This document shows, piece after piece, positions 23,996 to 32,656 of a stretch of 64,000 nt of DNA. The notes below the pieces were generated by a model. It was not told the DNA's origin. It saw only the letters and a list, made by a program, of their open reading frames with translations, and searched no databases. The stretch is taken from the NCBI GenBank assembly GCA_030824805.1, contig JAPJRC010000001.1:51252-115251 (forward strand), written 5' to 3'. How positions within the stretch are numbered: the stretch's first letter is position 1; each line of letters starts with the position of its first letter. Made by a program: the position numbers and the translations under genes. This DNA is from Micavibrio sp. GTDB lineage: Bacteria > Pseudomonadota > Alphaproteobacteria > Micavibrionales > Micavibrionaceae.

Positions 23996-26365
23996 TTAGC
24001 TTCTTAAACTCGCGCCGCATTTGCTTGTTACGGCCTCGACGATTTTTTTCGCTATCGTTTCGATCTCGACATCCGAAAGTGTTTTGTCTTTCGGCTGGAT
24101 GATAACGTTGATGGCGACAGACTTTTTACCCGGTTCGACGCCTTTGCCTTTGTAAATGTCGAACACTTCGACGGCTTCAATCATCTTATCCGGGCTGCGT
24201 GCAGCTTTTATGAGGGCGTCGGCCTCTATCTTGTCATCGACGAGGAAGGCAAAGTCACGTTGTACCGGCTGGAATGGCGACAAGGACAGCAGCGGCTTGG
24301 CCGAGCCTTTTTTCTTCGGTGAGGGCGCGTTGTTTAAAAATGCTTCGAACGCGGCAACAGGGCCTTTTACTCCCATGTTATCGAGAACTGCAGGGTGTAT
24401 TTCGCCGAAATAGGCCAAAACATTTGCGCCCAGTCGCAGTGAGCCCGATCTGCCGGGATGATAATAGGATGGAGCATCGCGGCTAACCTGTAGATTGCCC
24501 GTAGGAGCACCGGCGGCGGCAAGAGCAGCCAAGGCATCGGCTTTGGCATCCAGTGCATCTACAGCGCGGGATGCATCTGTGCCGGACCAGTGGCGCGAGC
24601 CCTTCGATACATGACGAACGCCTGCTGCAACGGTTTTCTGACCGTCTTTCTTAACAGAGGAAAAAGCAGGGCCCACTTCAAACAAAGCTGTGTTCTGGTA
24701 TCCGCGGTCTGCATTTTTCTGTGCCGCCTCGATAAGGTTTGGCAGAATGCTGGGACGCATCTGTGAAAGTTCGGACGATATAGGGTTTGTCAGTGCCAGC
24801 GCAGGATTGTCGTTGGAGCCGAACAACGCTGCGGTTTCCTTTTTCATGAACGACCAGGTTACGCATTCATAAAGACCGCGTGCCGCCAAGGCCGAACGGG
24901 CTTTTCTTGAGCGCGCGAAATTTTCTGTTTCCGCGGGCTTCGCACCCGTGTTTACGGACAAGGCTGGTATCTTGTCATACCCTTCGATACGCACCACTTC
25001 TTCGGCGAGATCGGCCTTGCCCGCGATGTCGGCGCGCCATGACGGCGGTGTGGCTTTCTTTCCGCCTACTTCGAAACCAAGCGCTTGCAGGATTTCAATC
25101 TGGCGTTTTTCAGGAACATCGACGCCTGTCAGTTTTTCCGTGAAAGCTGGATCGAAATCATAGGAGCGTTTCCAATCTGGCGTTTTGCCTGCCACGAACA
25201 CATCGGAAGCTTCGCCCCCGCAGAGTTCGAGGATCATCTTGGTGGCAAGTTCTATGCCCGTGTGCGTGAATTCCGGATCTATGCCGCGTTCGTTGCGGTA
25301 GCGTGCATCGGATATGATTTCCAGCGCACGGCCGGCCTTGGCGATGCGATAGGGATCGAAATACGCGCATTCCAGATACAGATTGACTGTATCGTCGCTG
25401 ACGCCCGTGGAAGAGCCGCCTATGATACCGCCGAGGCCGAGTACGCCGCTGTCATCGCACACTGCTATCATGCCTTCGGACAATGTGTATGTTTTGTCGT
25501 TTAGAGCCTCCAGCGTTTCGCCATTCTTTGCCGAACGCACGGTAATATTGCCTTTTAGTTTGTCGGCATCAAACACGTGCAGAGGGCGTGCATACGCCAT
25601 GGTGAAGAAGTTTGTAATGTCGACCAGTGTCGATATCGGACGAAGTCCAATAGCTTTCAGCTTTGCCTGCAACGCGTCCGGTGAGGGACCGTTCTTTACG
25701 CCGCGGATATAACGGCCGAGAAAAAGAGGGCATCCTTCGTCTTCGATTTTGACCGACACAGGGTTTTTGAATGTGCCTTTTACGGGAGTTTCATCGATAG
25801 GTTTTAATTTTCCAAGACCTGCTGCGGCAAGGTCGCGCGCGATGCCGCGAATGCCGGCGCAATCCGCACGGTCCGGCGTAACGGCAACGTCGATCACAGG
25901 GTCGTTGAGATTGTAAATTTCGGCGAACGCTGTGCCAATTTCATATTTGGCATCAACTTCGATGATGCCGTTGTGCTCGTCCGACAATCCCATCTCGCGT
26001 TCGGAGACCATCATGCCGTTGGATTCCTGCCCGCGGATCACGCCCTTTTTCAGCGTGATGCCTGTGCCTGGAATGAACGATCCGTCCGGTGCGAAGATTC
26101 CTTTCATGCCCGCCCGTGCATTCGGCGCGCCACATACCACCTGCAGCTTCTCCTTGCCCGTATCCACGATAAGGACCTTCAGCTTGTCGGCGTCCGGATG
26201 TTTTTCGGCTGAGACAACATGGGCCACTTTGAAAGGCGCGTATGTCGCCGCACGATCCTCGACATCTTCGAGTTCGAGACCAAGCGCGGTCAGCTTGGTC
26301 GTGATCTCATCAAGAGAGGAGGACGTGTCTAAATGATCCTTAAGCCAGGAGAGCGTAAATTTCAT
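23996..26365 (-). CDS. pheT: Phenylalanine-tRNA ligase beta subunit
   Basis: The beta subunit of the alpha2-beta2 PheRS, which charges tRNA-Phe and edits Tyr-tRNA-Phe. Domains in order: EMAP-type tRNA-binding domain (about residues 40-150, VVCGAPNARAG), B3/B4 editing domain (about 210-370), B5 (about 395-470), the catalytic-like core (about 480-680), and the C-terminal FDX-ACB anticodon-binding domain (about 695-789). Length 789. It is separated from pheS by an unknown 136-residue gene, which is unusual. An inverted repeat covers its start codon. Confidence 0.96.
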   Translation of the reverse strand: MKFTLSWLKDHLDTSSSLDEITTKLTALGLELEDVEDRAATYAPFKVAHVVSAEKHPDADKLKVLIVDTGKEKLQVVCGAPNARAGMKGIFAPDGSFIPGTGITLKKGVIRGQESNGMMVSEREMGLSDEHNGIIEVDAKYEIGTAFAEIYNLNDPVIDVAVTPDRADCAGIRGIARDLAAAGLGKLKPIDETPVKGTFKNPVSVKIEDEGCPLFLGRYIRGVKNGPSPDALQAKLKAIGLRPISTLVDITNFFTMAYARPLHVFDADKLKGNITVRSAKNGETLEALNDKTYTLSEGMIAVCDDSGVLGLGGIIGGSSTGVSDDTVNLYLECAYFDPYRIAKAGRALEIISDARYRNERGIDPEFTHTGIELATKMILELCGGEASDVFVAGKTPDWKRSYDFDPAFTEKLTGVDVPEKRQIEILQALGFEVGGKKATPPSWRADIAGKADLAEEVVRIEGYDKIPALSVNTGAKPAETENFARSRKARSALAARGLYECVTWSFMKKETAALFGSNDNPALALTNPISSELSQMRPSILPNLIEAAQKNADRGYQNTALFEVGPAFSSVKKDGQKTVAAGVRHVSKGSRHWSGTDASRAVDALDAKADALAALAAAGAPTGNLQVSRDAPSYYHPGRSGSLRLGANVLAYFGEIHPAVLDNMGVKGPVAAFEAFLNNAPSPKKKGSAKPLLSLSPFQPVQRDFAFLVDDKIEADALIKAARSPDKMIEAVEVFDIYKGKGVEPGKKSVAINVIIQPKDKTLSDVEIETIAKKIVEAVTSKCGASLRS

Positions 26366-26395
26366 AACCTATACCTTTTTAATCAGGAGGTTATG
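26363..26395 (-). promoter_or_regulatory. Inverted repeat pairing the pheT start codon with upstream mRNA
   Basis: CATAACCT (26363-26370) and AGGTTATG (26388-26395), separated by 17 bases. In the mRNA the 3' arm contains the pheT ATG, so folding would hide the start codon and the bases before it. Confidence 0.35.
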
Positions 26396-26445
26396 TAACG
26401 GCAAAAACAGCAAAAATCCAAGTGTTTATGTGTAAATTTAGCACA

Positions 26446-26856
26446 TCACAGCGTGAGGGTCGCTAGCGCGGGTGCATGTGCGGGCGCCTCTTCTTGCTGC
26501 GAAGGAAGACAGCGCGCGAGGTCCTGGACGATCATCATGCCCGCCATCATCAAAAATCCCTGCTTGGGTCCATCTTCTTCTATGGCCACAGCAACGTCAC
26601 CTAATGCGGTGTTATGTATGTCGCATCTATGTTCTGAAAGTTCGGCAAAAGCTCCGGCGAGCTCTGCAAACTCTGTATTGCCTGCGGGTTTAATGAGCAG
26701 AACAGCGTAATTTTTGGCCGTCTCGTACGTGATGACAGGGTCGATTTCCACGCCGCGTGCCTCAAAATACTGTTTGAACAACGCGCCGGCCTCGACGAGT
26801 TTTGCCCGATTTGGGCATGGTTCGGCGGCCTCGAAGGATGGGGATAGACTTAACAT
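26446..26856 (-). CDS. Hypothetical protein between pheS and pheT, 136 aa
   Basis: Not recognised. It is a soluble, probably alpha/beta protein with no signal peptide. It has a hydrophobic, methionine-rich helix near residues 100-115 (GFLMMAGMMIVQDLARCL) and an alanine/proline-rich C-terminal tail. A histidine/cysteine pair occurs in EHRCDIH. An AGAGG site lies before the ATG. It is on the same strand as its neighbours, 90 bp after pheS and 80 bp before pheT, so all three may be co-transcribed. A role linked to PheRS is possible but not shown. Confidence 0.55.
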   Translation of the reverse strand: MLSLSPSFEAAEPCPNRAKLVEAGALFKQYFEARGVEIDPVITYETAKNYAVLLIKPAGNTEFAELAGAFAELSEHRCDIHNTALGDVAVAIEEDGPKQGFLMMAGMMIVQDLARCLPSQQEEAPAHAPALATLTL

Positions 26857-26946
26857 AGCTTACACACCTCTGCTTATGCATGTATGGCATGTAATTTATG
26901 CATGGCTGAGCGGATTTGCAATAAAAATCGCCGAACCGGGAAATGC

Positions 26947-28032
26947 TTATTTTGTACCGGTCGTTCGGTTTGGACGGTCCATAGGGTCAAAGCCGTAATG
27001 GTCCAGCCACCGCACATCAGAATCAAAGAAAGTGCGAAGATCGGGTATGCCGTATTTCAGCATGGCGATGCGCTCGATGCCCATACCGAAGGCAAAGCCT
27101 TGATACTCTTCAGGATCGACACCCACCGCTTTGAGCACATTGGGGTGAACCATACCGGCACCAAGAATTTCGAGCCAGCGATCACCGCCGCCAATCTTGA
27201 GCTCGCCGTTCACACGGCTGCATCCAATATCCACTTCCGTTGACGGCTCGGTGAAAGGGAAGAAGGAGGGGCGCATGCGCACCGGCAGATCGGAGACTTC
27301 GAAATAGGCAGACAGGAAATCCGTAAGGCAGCCTTTCAGGTGACCCATATTGATGTTCTTGTCGATGACGAGGCCTTCGATCTGATGGAAAACAGGCGTG
27401 TGCGTCATGTCATAGTCGGAGCGGTATACACGGCCCATGCAGATCATTTTGAACGGAGGTTTCTTGCCGATCATATGGCGGATCTGCACCGTGGATGTGT
27501 GCGTGCGCAAAAGCTTTTTCGCGTGCTCGCCTTTTTCTTCCGGATCGTCCGGCAGGTAGAACGTGTCGTGCATTTCGCGCGCCGGGTGGCCGGGCGGAAA
27601 GTTCAATGCAGAAAAATTGTGGAAGTCGTCCTCGATATCCGGACCTTCGTCCAGTTCGAAACCCATGGAACCGAAGATGGAAATAAGCTCGTCCATCGTT
27701 TGTGAAATCGGATGTATCGTGCCTTTGTGTTCGGGGCGGATGGGCAGTGTGACGTCGATGGTCTCAACGGCAAGCTTTTCGGCCATCGCCTGTTTCTTAA
27801 GGCCCGATTCCTGACGATCGATAAGCGCTGCGACTTCGTCTTTCAACGCATTGACTTGCGCGCCGAATGTTTTGCGCGCTTCGGGATCCATGCCGCCCAA
27901 GGATTTCATCAAATCGGTGATGCGCCCCTTTTTGCCAAGCGCGGTTATGCGAGCTTCTTCTAGGGACTGGAGGTCATTGGCTGCGGCGATCTGGGCCGTC
28001 AGCTCTTCTTTCAACTGGGCTATGTTCGTCAT
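26947..28032 (-). CDS. pheS: Phenylalanine-tRNA ligase alpha subunit
   Basis: The catalytic alpha subunit of PheRS. An N-terminal coiled coil (about residues 1-90) binds tRNA. The class II core follows, with HPISQTMDELISIFGSMGF, motif 2 around PFKMICMGRVYRSD, FHQIEGLVID, and motif 3 in GFAFGMGIERIAMLKYGI near the C-terminus. Length 361. Upstream there is no phenylalanine-rich leader peptide of the E. coli pheM type, and the ribosome site is weak. In the phenylalanine-binding pocket the usual A/G motif-3 region is intact. Confidence 0.96.
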   Translation of the reverse strand: MTNIAQLKEELTAQIAAANDLQSLEEARITALGKKGRITDLMKSLGGMDPEARKTFGAQVNALKDEVAALIDRQESGLKKQAMAEKLAVETIDVTLPIRPEHKGTIHPISQTMDELISIFGSMGFELDEGPDIEDDFHNFSALNFPPGHPAREMHDTFYLPDDPEEKGEHAKKLLRTHTSTVQIRHMIGKKPPFKMICMGRVYRSDYDMTHTPVFHQIEGLVIDKNINMGHLKGCLTDFLSAYFEVSDLPVRMRPSFFPFTEPSTEVDIGCSRVNGELKIGGGDRWLEILGAGMVHPNVLKAVGVDPEEYQGFAFGMGIERIAMLKYGIPDLRTFFDSDVRWLDHYGFDPMDRPNRTTGTK

Positions 28033-28103
28033 GGAGGGTATATAACCCCAAAAATCGGGGTAATTCCAGCGAATTTCGAGGGATTTTAAGGCGTTAGGAT
28101 GCC

Positions 28104-28997
28104 TTAAACAGCGCTGGCAGCGCTCCCCACGGCCATGCCGGTCTTTTTCTCGACCTCCTCGTCGATTTTTTCCTTAATTTTGGCCTCTATCTTTTCGCGC
28201 TCGGCGGCGGACATGGTGGCCAGATTCTCTTCCTTCAAGCCCATGGAATTCAGGATCATCGTGCGCATGCGCTCTTCCCATGACTTGGAATTGAATTCCA
28301 GAAACTCATCCACCACGCTTTTATCGACACTGTCTGCGGCGGCGAGTTTTTGCGTGTCCGTTGCTGTCTGCGATGTTGCCACGCGTCCCAAGGCGGTTTG
28401 GATATCACGCTCCATCGCCTCGTAATCCACTTTAAATTCCGGCTTGAAAGCAGGCACGGCTATATAGTCGGCTTGCGTCAGGGCCGTTCCCGAAATTTCT
28501 ACGCTGCCGCCCAGTGCTGCTGCAATTTCTTCCGCACGTTTTTGCGCGAGTTCGGGACCGGTGCTTTGCTCTTCTTCACCCATGCTTGGAAGCTTGCCGA
28601 GTTTGCCGCCCAAAGCGTTTGAGGTTTGTGCCGCGCCGCTGTTGTACAATGTGGCCACAACCTTTCCATCCACTTTGACTTCGGCATAGATCTGTTGCGA
28701 TGGATGGTTTGCCAACTCATCGAGATTGGTGATTTTCGTGTATGCAAGTTCCCGTATTTTCTGGAGCTGTGCTTTTTCTTCGGGAGATGCCTGGCGAACT
28801 GCCAGAGAAGCGTCCAGTTTCTTGACCTGGGATAAATCGACAGGCTTGGCAATCTGTGACGCGATGTTGGCCGCTCCTGTGCCGGTAGATTCCTGAAGCT
28901 TTTTCCAGCGCGCGATCTCCTGGTCGGTCATTTTCTTATTGGATGCGTCTATACCCTGAGCGGTAAAGGCAGAAAAGCCGGATGCAATGCTAGGCAT
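28104..28997 (-). CDS. Hypothetical protein, 297 aa
   Basis: Not recognised. A strong AAGGAGATA site precedes the ATG, so the gene is real. There is no classical signal peptide; the N-terminus MPSIASGFSAFTAQGID resembles that of flagellar or other type I/III-exported proteins, but this is weak. The sequence is low in cysteine, rich in A, K, E, S and T, and mostly helical. It contains a short beta-hairpin-like segment (YAEVKVDGKVVATLYNSGAAQ, split here at VDG) near residue 105. The last 60 residues are strongly charged and probably coiled (EREKIEAKIKEKIDEEVEKK). Function unknown. Confidence 0.6.
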   Translation of the reverse strand: MPSIASGFSAFTAQGIDASNKKMTDQEIARWKKLQESTGTGAANIASQIAKPVDLSQVKKLDASLAVRQASPEEKAQLQKIRELAYTKITNLDELANHPSQQIYAEVKVDGKVVATLYNSGAAQTSNALGGKLGKLPSMGEEEQSTGPELAQKRAEEIAAALGGSVEISGTALTQADYIAVPAFKPEFKVDYEAMERDIQTALGRVATSQTATDTQKLAAADSVDKSVVDEFLEFNSKSWEERMRTMILNSMGLKEENLATMSAAEREKIEAKIKEKIDEEVEKKTGMAVGSAASAV

Positions 28998-29197
28998 AAA
29001 ATATCTCCTTAAAAATACAGGAAATACGATGCAATTTTCATGCCTAAAACCGCGCCGCTAACCCGTTGATTCCGTTTAAAGGAAATATTGAATGGCAGGA
29101 GAAAATTTTGCCGTCGGCGCATTTTTCCATGAAGATGGATTGATCGGAGCGATTATGCGTCTAGGTTAAAAGACATCAATAATCTGAAAGGAAAACC

Positions 29198-29491
29198 ATG
29201 ACCCGTACGATGACAATTTCCGCACGCACTCTGCTTCTTGCTTCGGGCCTGTTAATGATAAGTGCCGCCGCTGCCCTGGCGGATGAAAAGCCCGGTCCAA
29301 ACCACATTACGAAAGAGGCTGCAATCAAAGTCGTAACCGATGCCGGTTATACAGATCCGCATGATGTTGATTTCGATGATGATACGCCAAACGGTGAATG
29401 GGAAATCGAGGGCCGTAAAGACGGCAAGAAATTTGATGTAGAGGTGGATGCTACCAGCGGCAAGATTACAAAAGAAACGCTGGACGACTAA
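29198..29491 (+). CDS. Exported PepSY-domain protein, 97 aa
   Basis: A signal peptide (about residues 1-28, ending SAAAALA-DE) is followed by one PepSY domain: ITKEAAIKVVTDAGY, GEWEIEGRKDGKKFDVEVDA and TSGKI near the C-terminus. PepSY domains are small periplasmic modules that can act as peptidase inhibitors or ligand sensors. GAAAGGAAAA precedes the ATG. The gene converges on the HAD hydrolase with a 4-bp overlap of stop codons. It is a stand-alone module, with no neighbouring sensor kinase. Confidence 0.85.
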   Translation: MTRTMTISARTLLLASGLLMISAAAALADEKPGPNHITKEAAIKVVTDAGYTDPHDVDFDDDTPNGEWEIEGRKDGKKFDVEVDATSGKITKETLDD

Positions 29492-30162
29492 ATTAGATTC
29501 CAGCTTTTTTCCAATATGGGGCGGACCTCGGACAAATGTTCGATGATATGGTCCGCCTTGTATTTTTGTAAGCGAGAGGCCGAGAGCAAGCCGCCTGCTA
29601 TGCTGATCCCCAGAAGTCCCAGCCGTTTGGCCACTTCCGGCTCCTCATGGGAATCGCCTATAATAAAAGTCCGGTTCGCCGTAAAACCATGTTCCTTCAT
29701 GTAGGCTTCCAGACGGATTTGCTTTGAAAGCCCCCGCGTGAGCGTGGCTTTTTCAAGATTTCCGGAGATGTGTTTCATATAGGGCGTGATTCCGAGACGT
29801 GCGACATCCGCATCGAGGCAAGGCTGCAGATGGTTCGACAGAATCATGCAATGCACGTTCCGCGCGTTCAACCATTCAAGCAGTTCGAAGGCTCCATCCA
29901 TTACAGGGCAATCAAGTGAAGCAGGTTCATAGGCTTCGATATAAGTGTTGCCCTCGTCGCTGGCGCGGGCAAGATATTCATCAGGCGGCACACCCATCTT
30001 CTCGTAAAAATGGATAAGCGGAAATGTGAATGTTTCCTGCATCGTGTGAACATCTATTTCGGGACGTCCAAAGCTGCGCAGACATGCGTTGGTCGCAATG
30101 TGCGTTGCGGGTGTGTCGTTGAACAGTGTCCCGTTCCAGTCAAATACAGCGAGATAGGTCAT
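29488..30162 (-). CDS. HAD-superfamily hydrolase
   Basis: Phosphatase-like protein of the HAD fold, probably phosphoglycolate-phosphatase related, acting on a small phosphorylated metabolite. Motif I is FDWNGTLFND near residues 7-16; the second acidic position is Asn, a variant seen in a sub-group of HAD proteins. Motif II is ILSNH, and motif IV is IIGDSHEEPEVA. I start at the ATG at 30162, just before TYLAVFDWNG; the longer frame adds 27 unrelated residues that read through a terminator. Length 224. The substrate is unknown. Confidence 0.8.
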   Translation of the reverse strand: MTYLAVFDWNGTLFNDTPATHIATNACLRSFGRPEIDVHTMQETFTFPLIHFYEKMGVPPDEYLARASDEGNTYIEAYEPASLDCPVMDGAFELLEWLNARNVHCMILSNHLQPCLDADVARLGITPYMKHISGNLEKATLTRGLSKQIRLEAYMKEHGFTANRTFIIGDSHEEPEVAKRLGLLGISIAGGLLSASRLQKYKADHIIEHLSEVRPILEKSWNLI

Positions 30163-30189
30163 GCAATTTTTGTAACGGGATTCCGCACA

Positions 30190-30215
30190 AAAGAAAACAG
30201 CCCCTGAAGGGCTGT
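30190..30215 (-). terminator. Terminator after the 72-aa gene (minus strand)
   Basis: ACAGCCC (30197-30203) and GGGCTGT (30209-30215) form a 7-bp stem, with a T-rich tail on the minus strand. The stem is nearly the same as that of the rplT terminator at 30502-30523. Confidence 0.75.
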
Positions 30216-30223
30216 CTGGATGA

Positions 30224-30442
30224 TTAGTTCGGTCCGCCGTCATTGTTTGGCTTTACCAGCCTGTCGTAAAGACCTTCGAAACCCGCGCGGCAGCGAGGTG
30301 TTTGTTCAGCGTTTTCTTCCATGTCAGGAGTCAGTTGCAATTCCTTGTCGGAACCATCCTCCTGCATCATTTTTGCAAACGTGGCGCGAAGACCGCCGCC
30401 ATTGCCAAAAATATCGTTTAAAAATTCACGAACTGCGCCCAT
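30224..30442 (-). CDS. Hypothetical protein, 72 aa
   Basis: Not recognised. It has a strong CAGGAGGA site before the ATG and its own terminator, so it is likely real. The protein is polar, without membrane segments. It opens with a short amphipathic helix (GAVREFLNDIFGNGGGLRATFAKMMQE) and ends in RLVKPNNDGGPN. One cysteine is present. It sits between the HAD gene and rplT on the same strand. Confidence 0.6.
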   Translation of the reverse strand: MGAVREFLNDIFGNGGGLRATFAKMMQEDGSDKELQLTPDMEENAEQTPRCRAGFEGLYDRLVKPNNDGGPN

Positions 30443-30501
30443 AAGGTCCTCCTGTCAAAATCGGTATTGTTATATTCCATAAGGCATAACCGGGCAACAA
30501 A

Positions 30502-30523
30502 AAACAGCCCCGAAGGGCTGTTT
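30502..30523 (-). terminator. Terminator of the rpmI-rplT operon
   Basis: AAACAGCCC (30502-30510) and GGGCTGTTT (30515-30523) close on a CGAA loop (TTCG on the minus strand), followed on that strand by a run of T. Confidence 0.88.
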
Positions 30524-30537
30524 AAATCTTGTATAGC

Positions 30538-30903
30538 TTAAGCTGCTTTTTGCAGGGCAGCGGCAGAAGCCGTGGCCAAAGCCGCGAAGGCTGCCGGATC
30601 GTGGATTGCGATCTCGGACAATACTTTGCGGTCCAGTTCGATACCGGCTTTGTTCAGGCCGTTCATGAATGTGGAGTAATTGACGCCATTGATACGGGCA
30701 GCAGCATTGATACGCTGGATCCACAGGGAGCGGAAATTGCGTTTCTTCTGTTTGCGGCCGATATAGGCGTACTGACCTGCTTTTTCGTAAGCCTGTTTCG
30801 CTGTACGGAAGCAATTTTTGCGGCGACCGTATTGGCCTTTTACAGCCTTGATAAACTTACGGTGACGGGCGTGGGCGCGAGGGCCTCCTTTAACGCGTGC
30901 CAT
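30538..30903 (-). CDS. rplT: 50S ribosomal protein L20
   Basis: L20 binds 23S rRNA early in 50S assembly. The sequence is typical: [16 protein letters not shown] at the N-terminus, then [14 protein letters not shown], then [25 protein letters not shown] (split at AAR). Length 121. The start overlaps the rpmI stop by one base. The usual third gene of the operon, infC, is not in front of rpmI here. Confidence 0.98.
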   Translation of the reverse strand: MARVKGGPRAHARHRKFIKAVKGQYGRRKNCFRTAKQAYEKAGQYAYIGRKQKKRNFRSLWIQRINAAARINGVNYSTFMNGLNKAGIELDRKVLSEIAIHDPAAFAALATASAAALQKAA

Positions 30904-31154
30904 TATTTACCTCCTTCAGCTTGTGCTTTTGCCTTGGTCGTCGTTTTGGACGCGCGGCAGTATGGCATGAAGCTCTTGATGACTTTTGCGGCATCGCCCG
31001 GGGCCATCGTGTCCGTGCCCTTGGCTTTACGCTTCATAGATTTTGGTTTTTGCATCAGGCGGTGACCTTTGGAGGCCTGCTTGAACTTTACTTTTCCTGA
31101 CGATGTCAGGGAGAAGCGCTTTTTGGCGCTGCTTTTCGTCTTCATCTTCGGCAT
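30903..31154 (-). CDS. rpmI: 50S ribosomal protein L35
   Basis: A small basic ribosomal protein with the family start [14 protein letters not shown] and the block [14 protein letters not shown]. The C-terminal 15 residues ([14 protein letters not shown]) extend beyond the usual 65-residue form. I start at 31154, where AAGGAGAT lies 5 bp upstream; the frame continues 8 residues further without need. Its stop overlaps the rplT start. Confidence 0.95.
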   Translation of the reverse strand: MPKMKTKSSAKKRFSLTSSGKVKFKQASKGHRLMQKPKSMKRKAKGTDTMAPGDAAKVIKSFMPYCRASKTTTKAKAQAEGGK

Positions 31155-31268
31155 TTCTATCTCCTTGAAAGAGTTCAATAAAATATGGTCGAGGCAGCCG
31201 ATATTTCTAGCCAGACCATATGGAATGAGGGGTTATAGCGTCCTTCAGCCGCTGAAATCAAGCCTTTT

Positions 31269-31784
31269 CTAGGCCTTCGGCTCCTCGCGGCGCGCCAGCG
31301 GATGGGCGTACTGGATTTCCAGATCCCACGGAAAATGGATCCATGTGTCCTGGCTGACCTCGGTAACAAAGGTGTCGACCGTATCGAGACCTTTTGGTTT
31401 GCCATAGATGCAGGCGAAATGGGCCTTCGGGAAATGCTCGCGGATGATGCGGAACGTGCCGCCCGTGTCGACGAGGTCATCAATGACGATCCAACCTTCG
31501 CCCTGATTGTCCACGCCTGAGGGCATTTTCAGGATGTTGGATTTGCCCATGTCTTTAACGTCATAGGTGGAAATACAGAAAGTCTCGATCAACAGGACTT
31601 CAAGCTCGCGCGCCATGATGCAGGCCGGAACCATGCCTCCGCGTGTGATCGCCAGAACGCCTTTCCATTTGCCGCCTTCGAGCGGGCCTTTGCCGAGCAG
31701 CTTCCAGGCCAGCGCCTTGGCGTTTCTGTGCATTTCATCCCAGGAAACGGGAAAGTCTTTGCGGTAGGTCGAATGGTCGGCCAT
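31269..31784 (-). CDS. gpt: Xanthine phosphoribosyltransferase
   Basis: Converts xanthine or guanine and PRPP to the nucleotide in purine salvage. The PRPP motif is VIDDLVDTGGT near residues 99-109. The N-terminal part has the YRKDFPVSWDEMHRNAKALAWKL block (split at WDEM) and ITRGGMVPACIMARELE, as in the XGPRT family. The C-terminal WIHFPWDLE block is also typical. Length 171. AAAGGAAA lies before the ATG. It is on the same strand as rpmI, 114 bp upstream of it. Confidence 0.92.
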   Translation of the reverse strand: MADHSTYRKDFPVSWDEMHRNAKALAWKLLGKGPLEGGKWKGVLAITRGGMVPACIMARELEVLLIETFCISTYDVKDMGKSNILKMPSGVDNQGEGWIVIDDLVDTGGTFRIIREHFPKAHFACIYGKPKGLDTVDTFVTEVSQDTWIHFPWDLEIQYAHPLARREEPKA

Positions 31785-31858
31785 CGGAAATTTCCTTTGA
31801 ATATGATGTTATTCATCCCATATCGCGGCTTGGCTAAAAAGGGAAGGGCCTTTAAGAT

Positions 31859-32656
31859 GTGGCCATGATCCGCACCATTTCCGTTTTCGCACTGGCATGC
31901 CTTATGGCTGTGCCATCATTTGCCCAAAGCAGCGCGCCTCCGTTAATTACAGCGCAAACCGTGCCGGCTGCGCCGCCTTCGGTGCCTGCGCCCGTGGTGC
32001 TTGAACTCTTTACATCGCAGGGCTGCGCCTTTTGCCCGCCTGCGGATGAACTTATGGGCCATATGATCCAGCAGCAGAGCGTGATCGGCCTTTCGTGCCA
32101 CGTCGATTATTTTACGGTGCGAAAAAACAATCTCGGAAAATCTTTCTGCACGAAGCGTCAGGGCGATTACAACCGCCTGATAGGCACCGGCCCGCGCTAC
32201 ACCCCACAACTGGTCGTTAACGGCCATATGGACATGATCGGTTATGAAGCGAGCAAAGTCAGTGCCGCTATCATGAAAGGCCGTGCAGAAAAGATTAAAA
32301 CTATCGATTTCATAGAAACGGGAGGCGATACATATAACTATACGTTGCCTGCCGTTGCCACAGATGGCGCGCCTGTAAAATTGTGGCTGGCGGTGTACGA
32401 TGCGCCGAAATCCATGGCGATTACCGAAGGCAACAACCTCGGCAAGACGGTTACGTATTTTAACGTGGTCAGTGAAATGCGCGATCTGGGTGAGTGGGGC
32501 GGTGCACCGGAAGCCCGCGCCATTCAGGCTGCATTCAATCCGGACAATGGCGGTTTTGCCATTATCGCGCAAAACCCCCGCACCGGTTATATTCTTGCGG
32601 CAGGATCGGTAAACAAAACGCCGCCTGTGTCAGCTCAGGTCTCCAGCAACCAATAA
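31859..32656 (+). CDS. DUF1223 exported thioredoxin-like protein
   Basis: DUF1223 proteins are thioredoxin-fold proteins of unknown role. A signal peptide (IRTISVFALACLMAVPSFA, about residues 4-22) is followed by a proline-rich linker and then the hallmark LELFTSQGCAFCPPADELM, whose CxxC is a likely redox site. The blocks SCHVDYF and YTPQLVVNGHMDMIGYEA follow, also typical. Length 265. Start is either GTG 31859 (GGAAGGG about 10 bp upstream) or ATG 31865. Location is probably periplasmic. It converges on polA. Confidence 0.88.
   Translation: MAMIRTISVFALACLMAVPSFAQSSAPPLITAQTVPAAPPSVPAPVVLELFTSQGCAFCPPADELMGHMIQQQSVIGLSCHVDYFTVRKNNLGKSFCTKRQGDYNRLIGTGPRYTPQLVVNGHMDMIGYEASKVSAAIMKGRAEKIKTIDFIETGGDTYNYTLPAVATDGAPVKLWLAVYDAPKSMAITEGNNLGKTVTYFNVVSEMRDLGEWGGAPEARAIQAAFNPDNGGFAIIAQNPRTGYILAAGSVNKTPPVSAQVSSNQ

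Noticed and set aside
28085..28108. Hairpin at the end of the 297-residue gene as terminator
   Set aside because: The 8-bp stem has no T-run on the minus strand, and it overlaps the stop codon; too weak to call.
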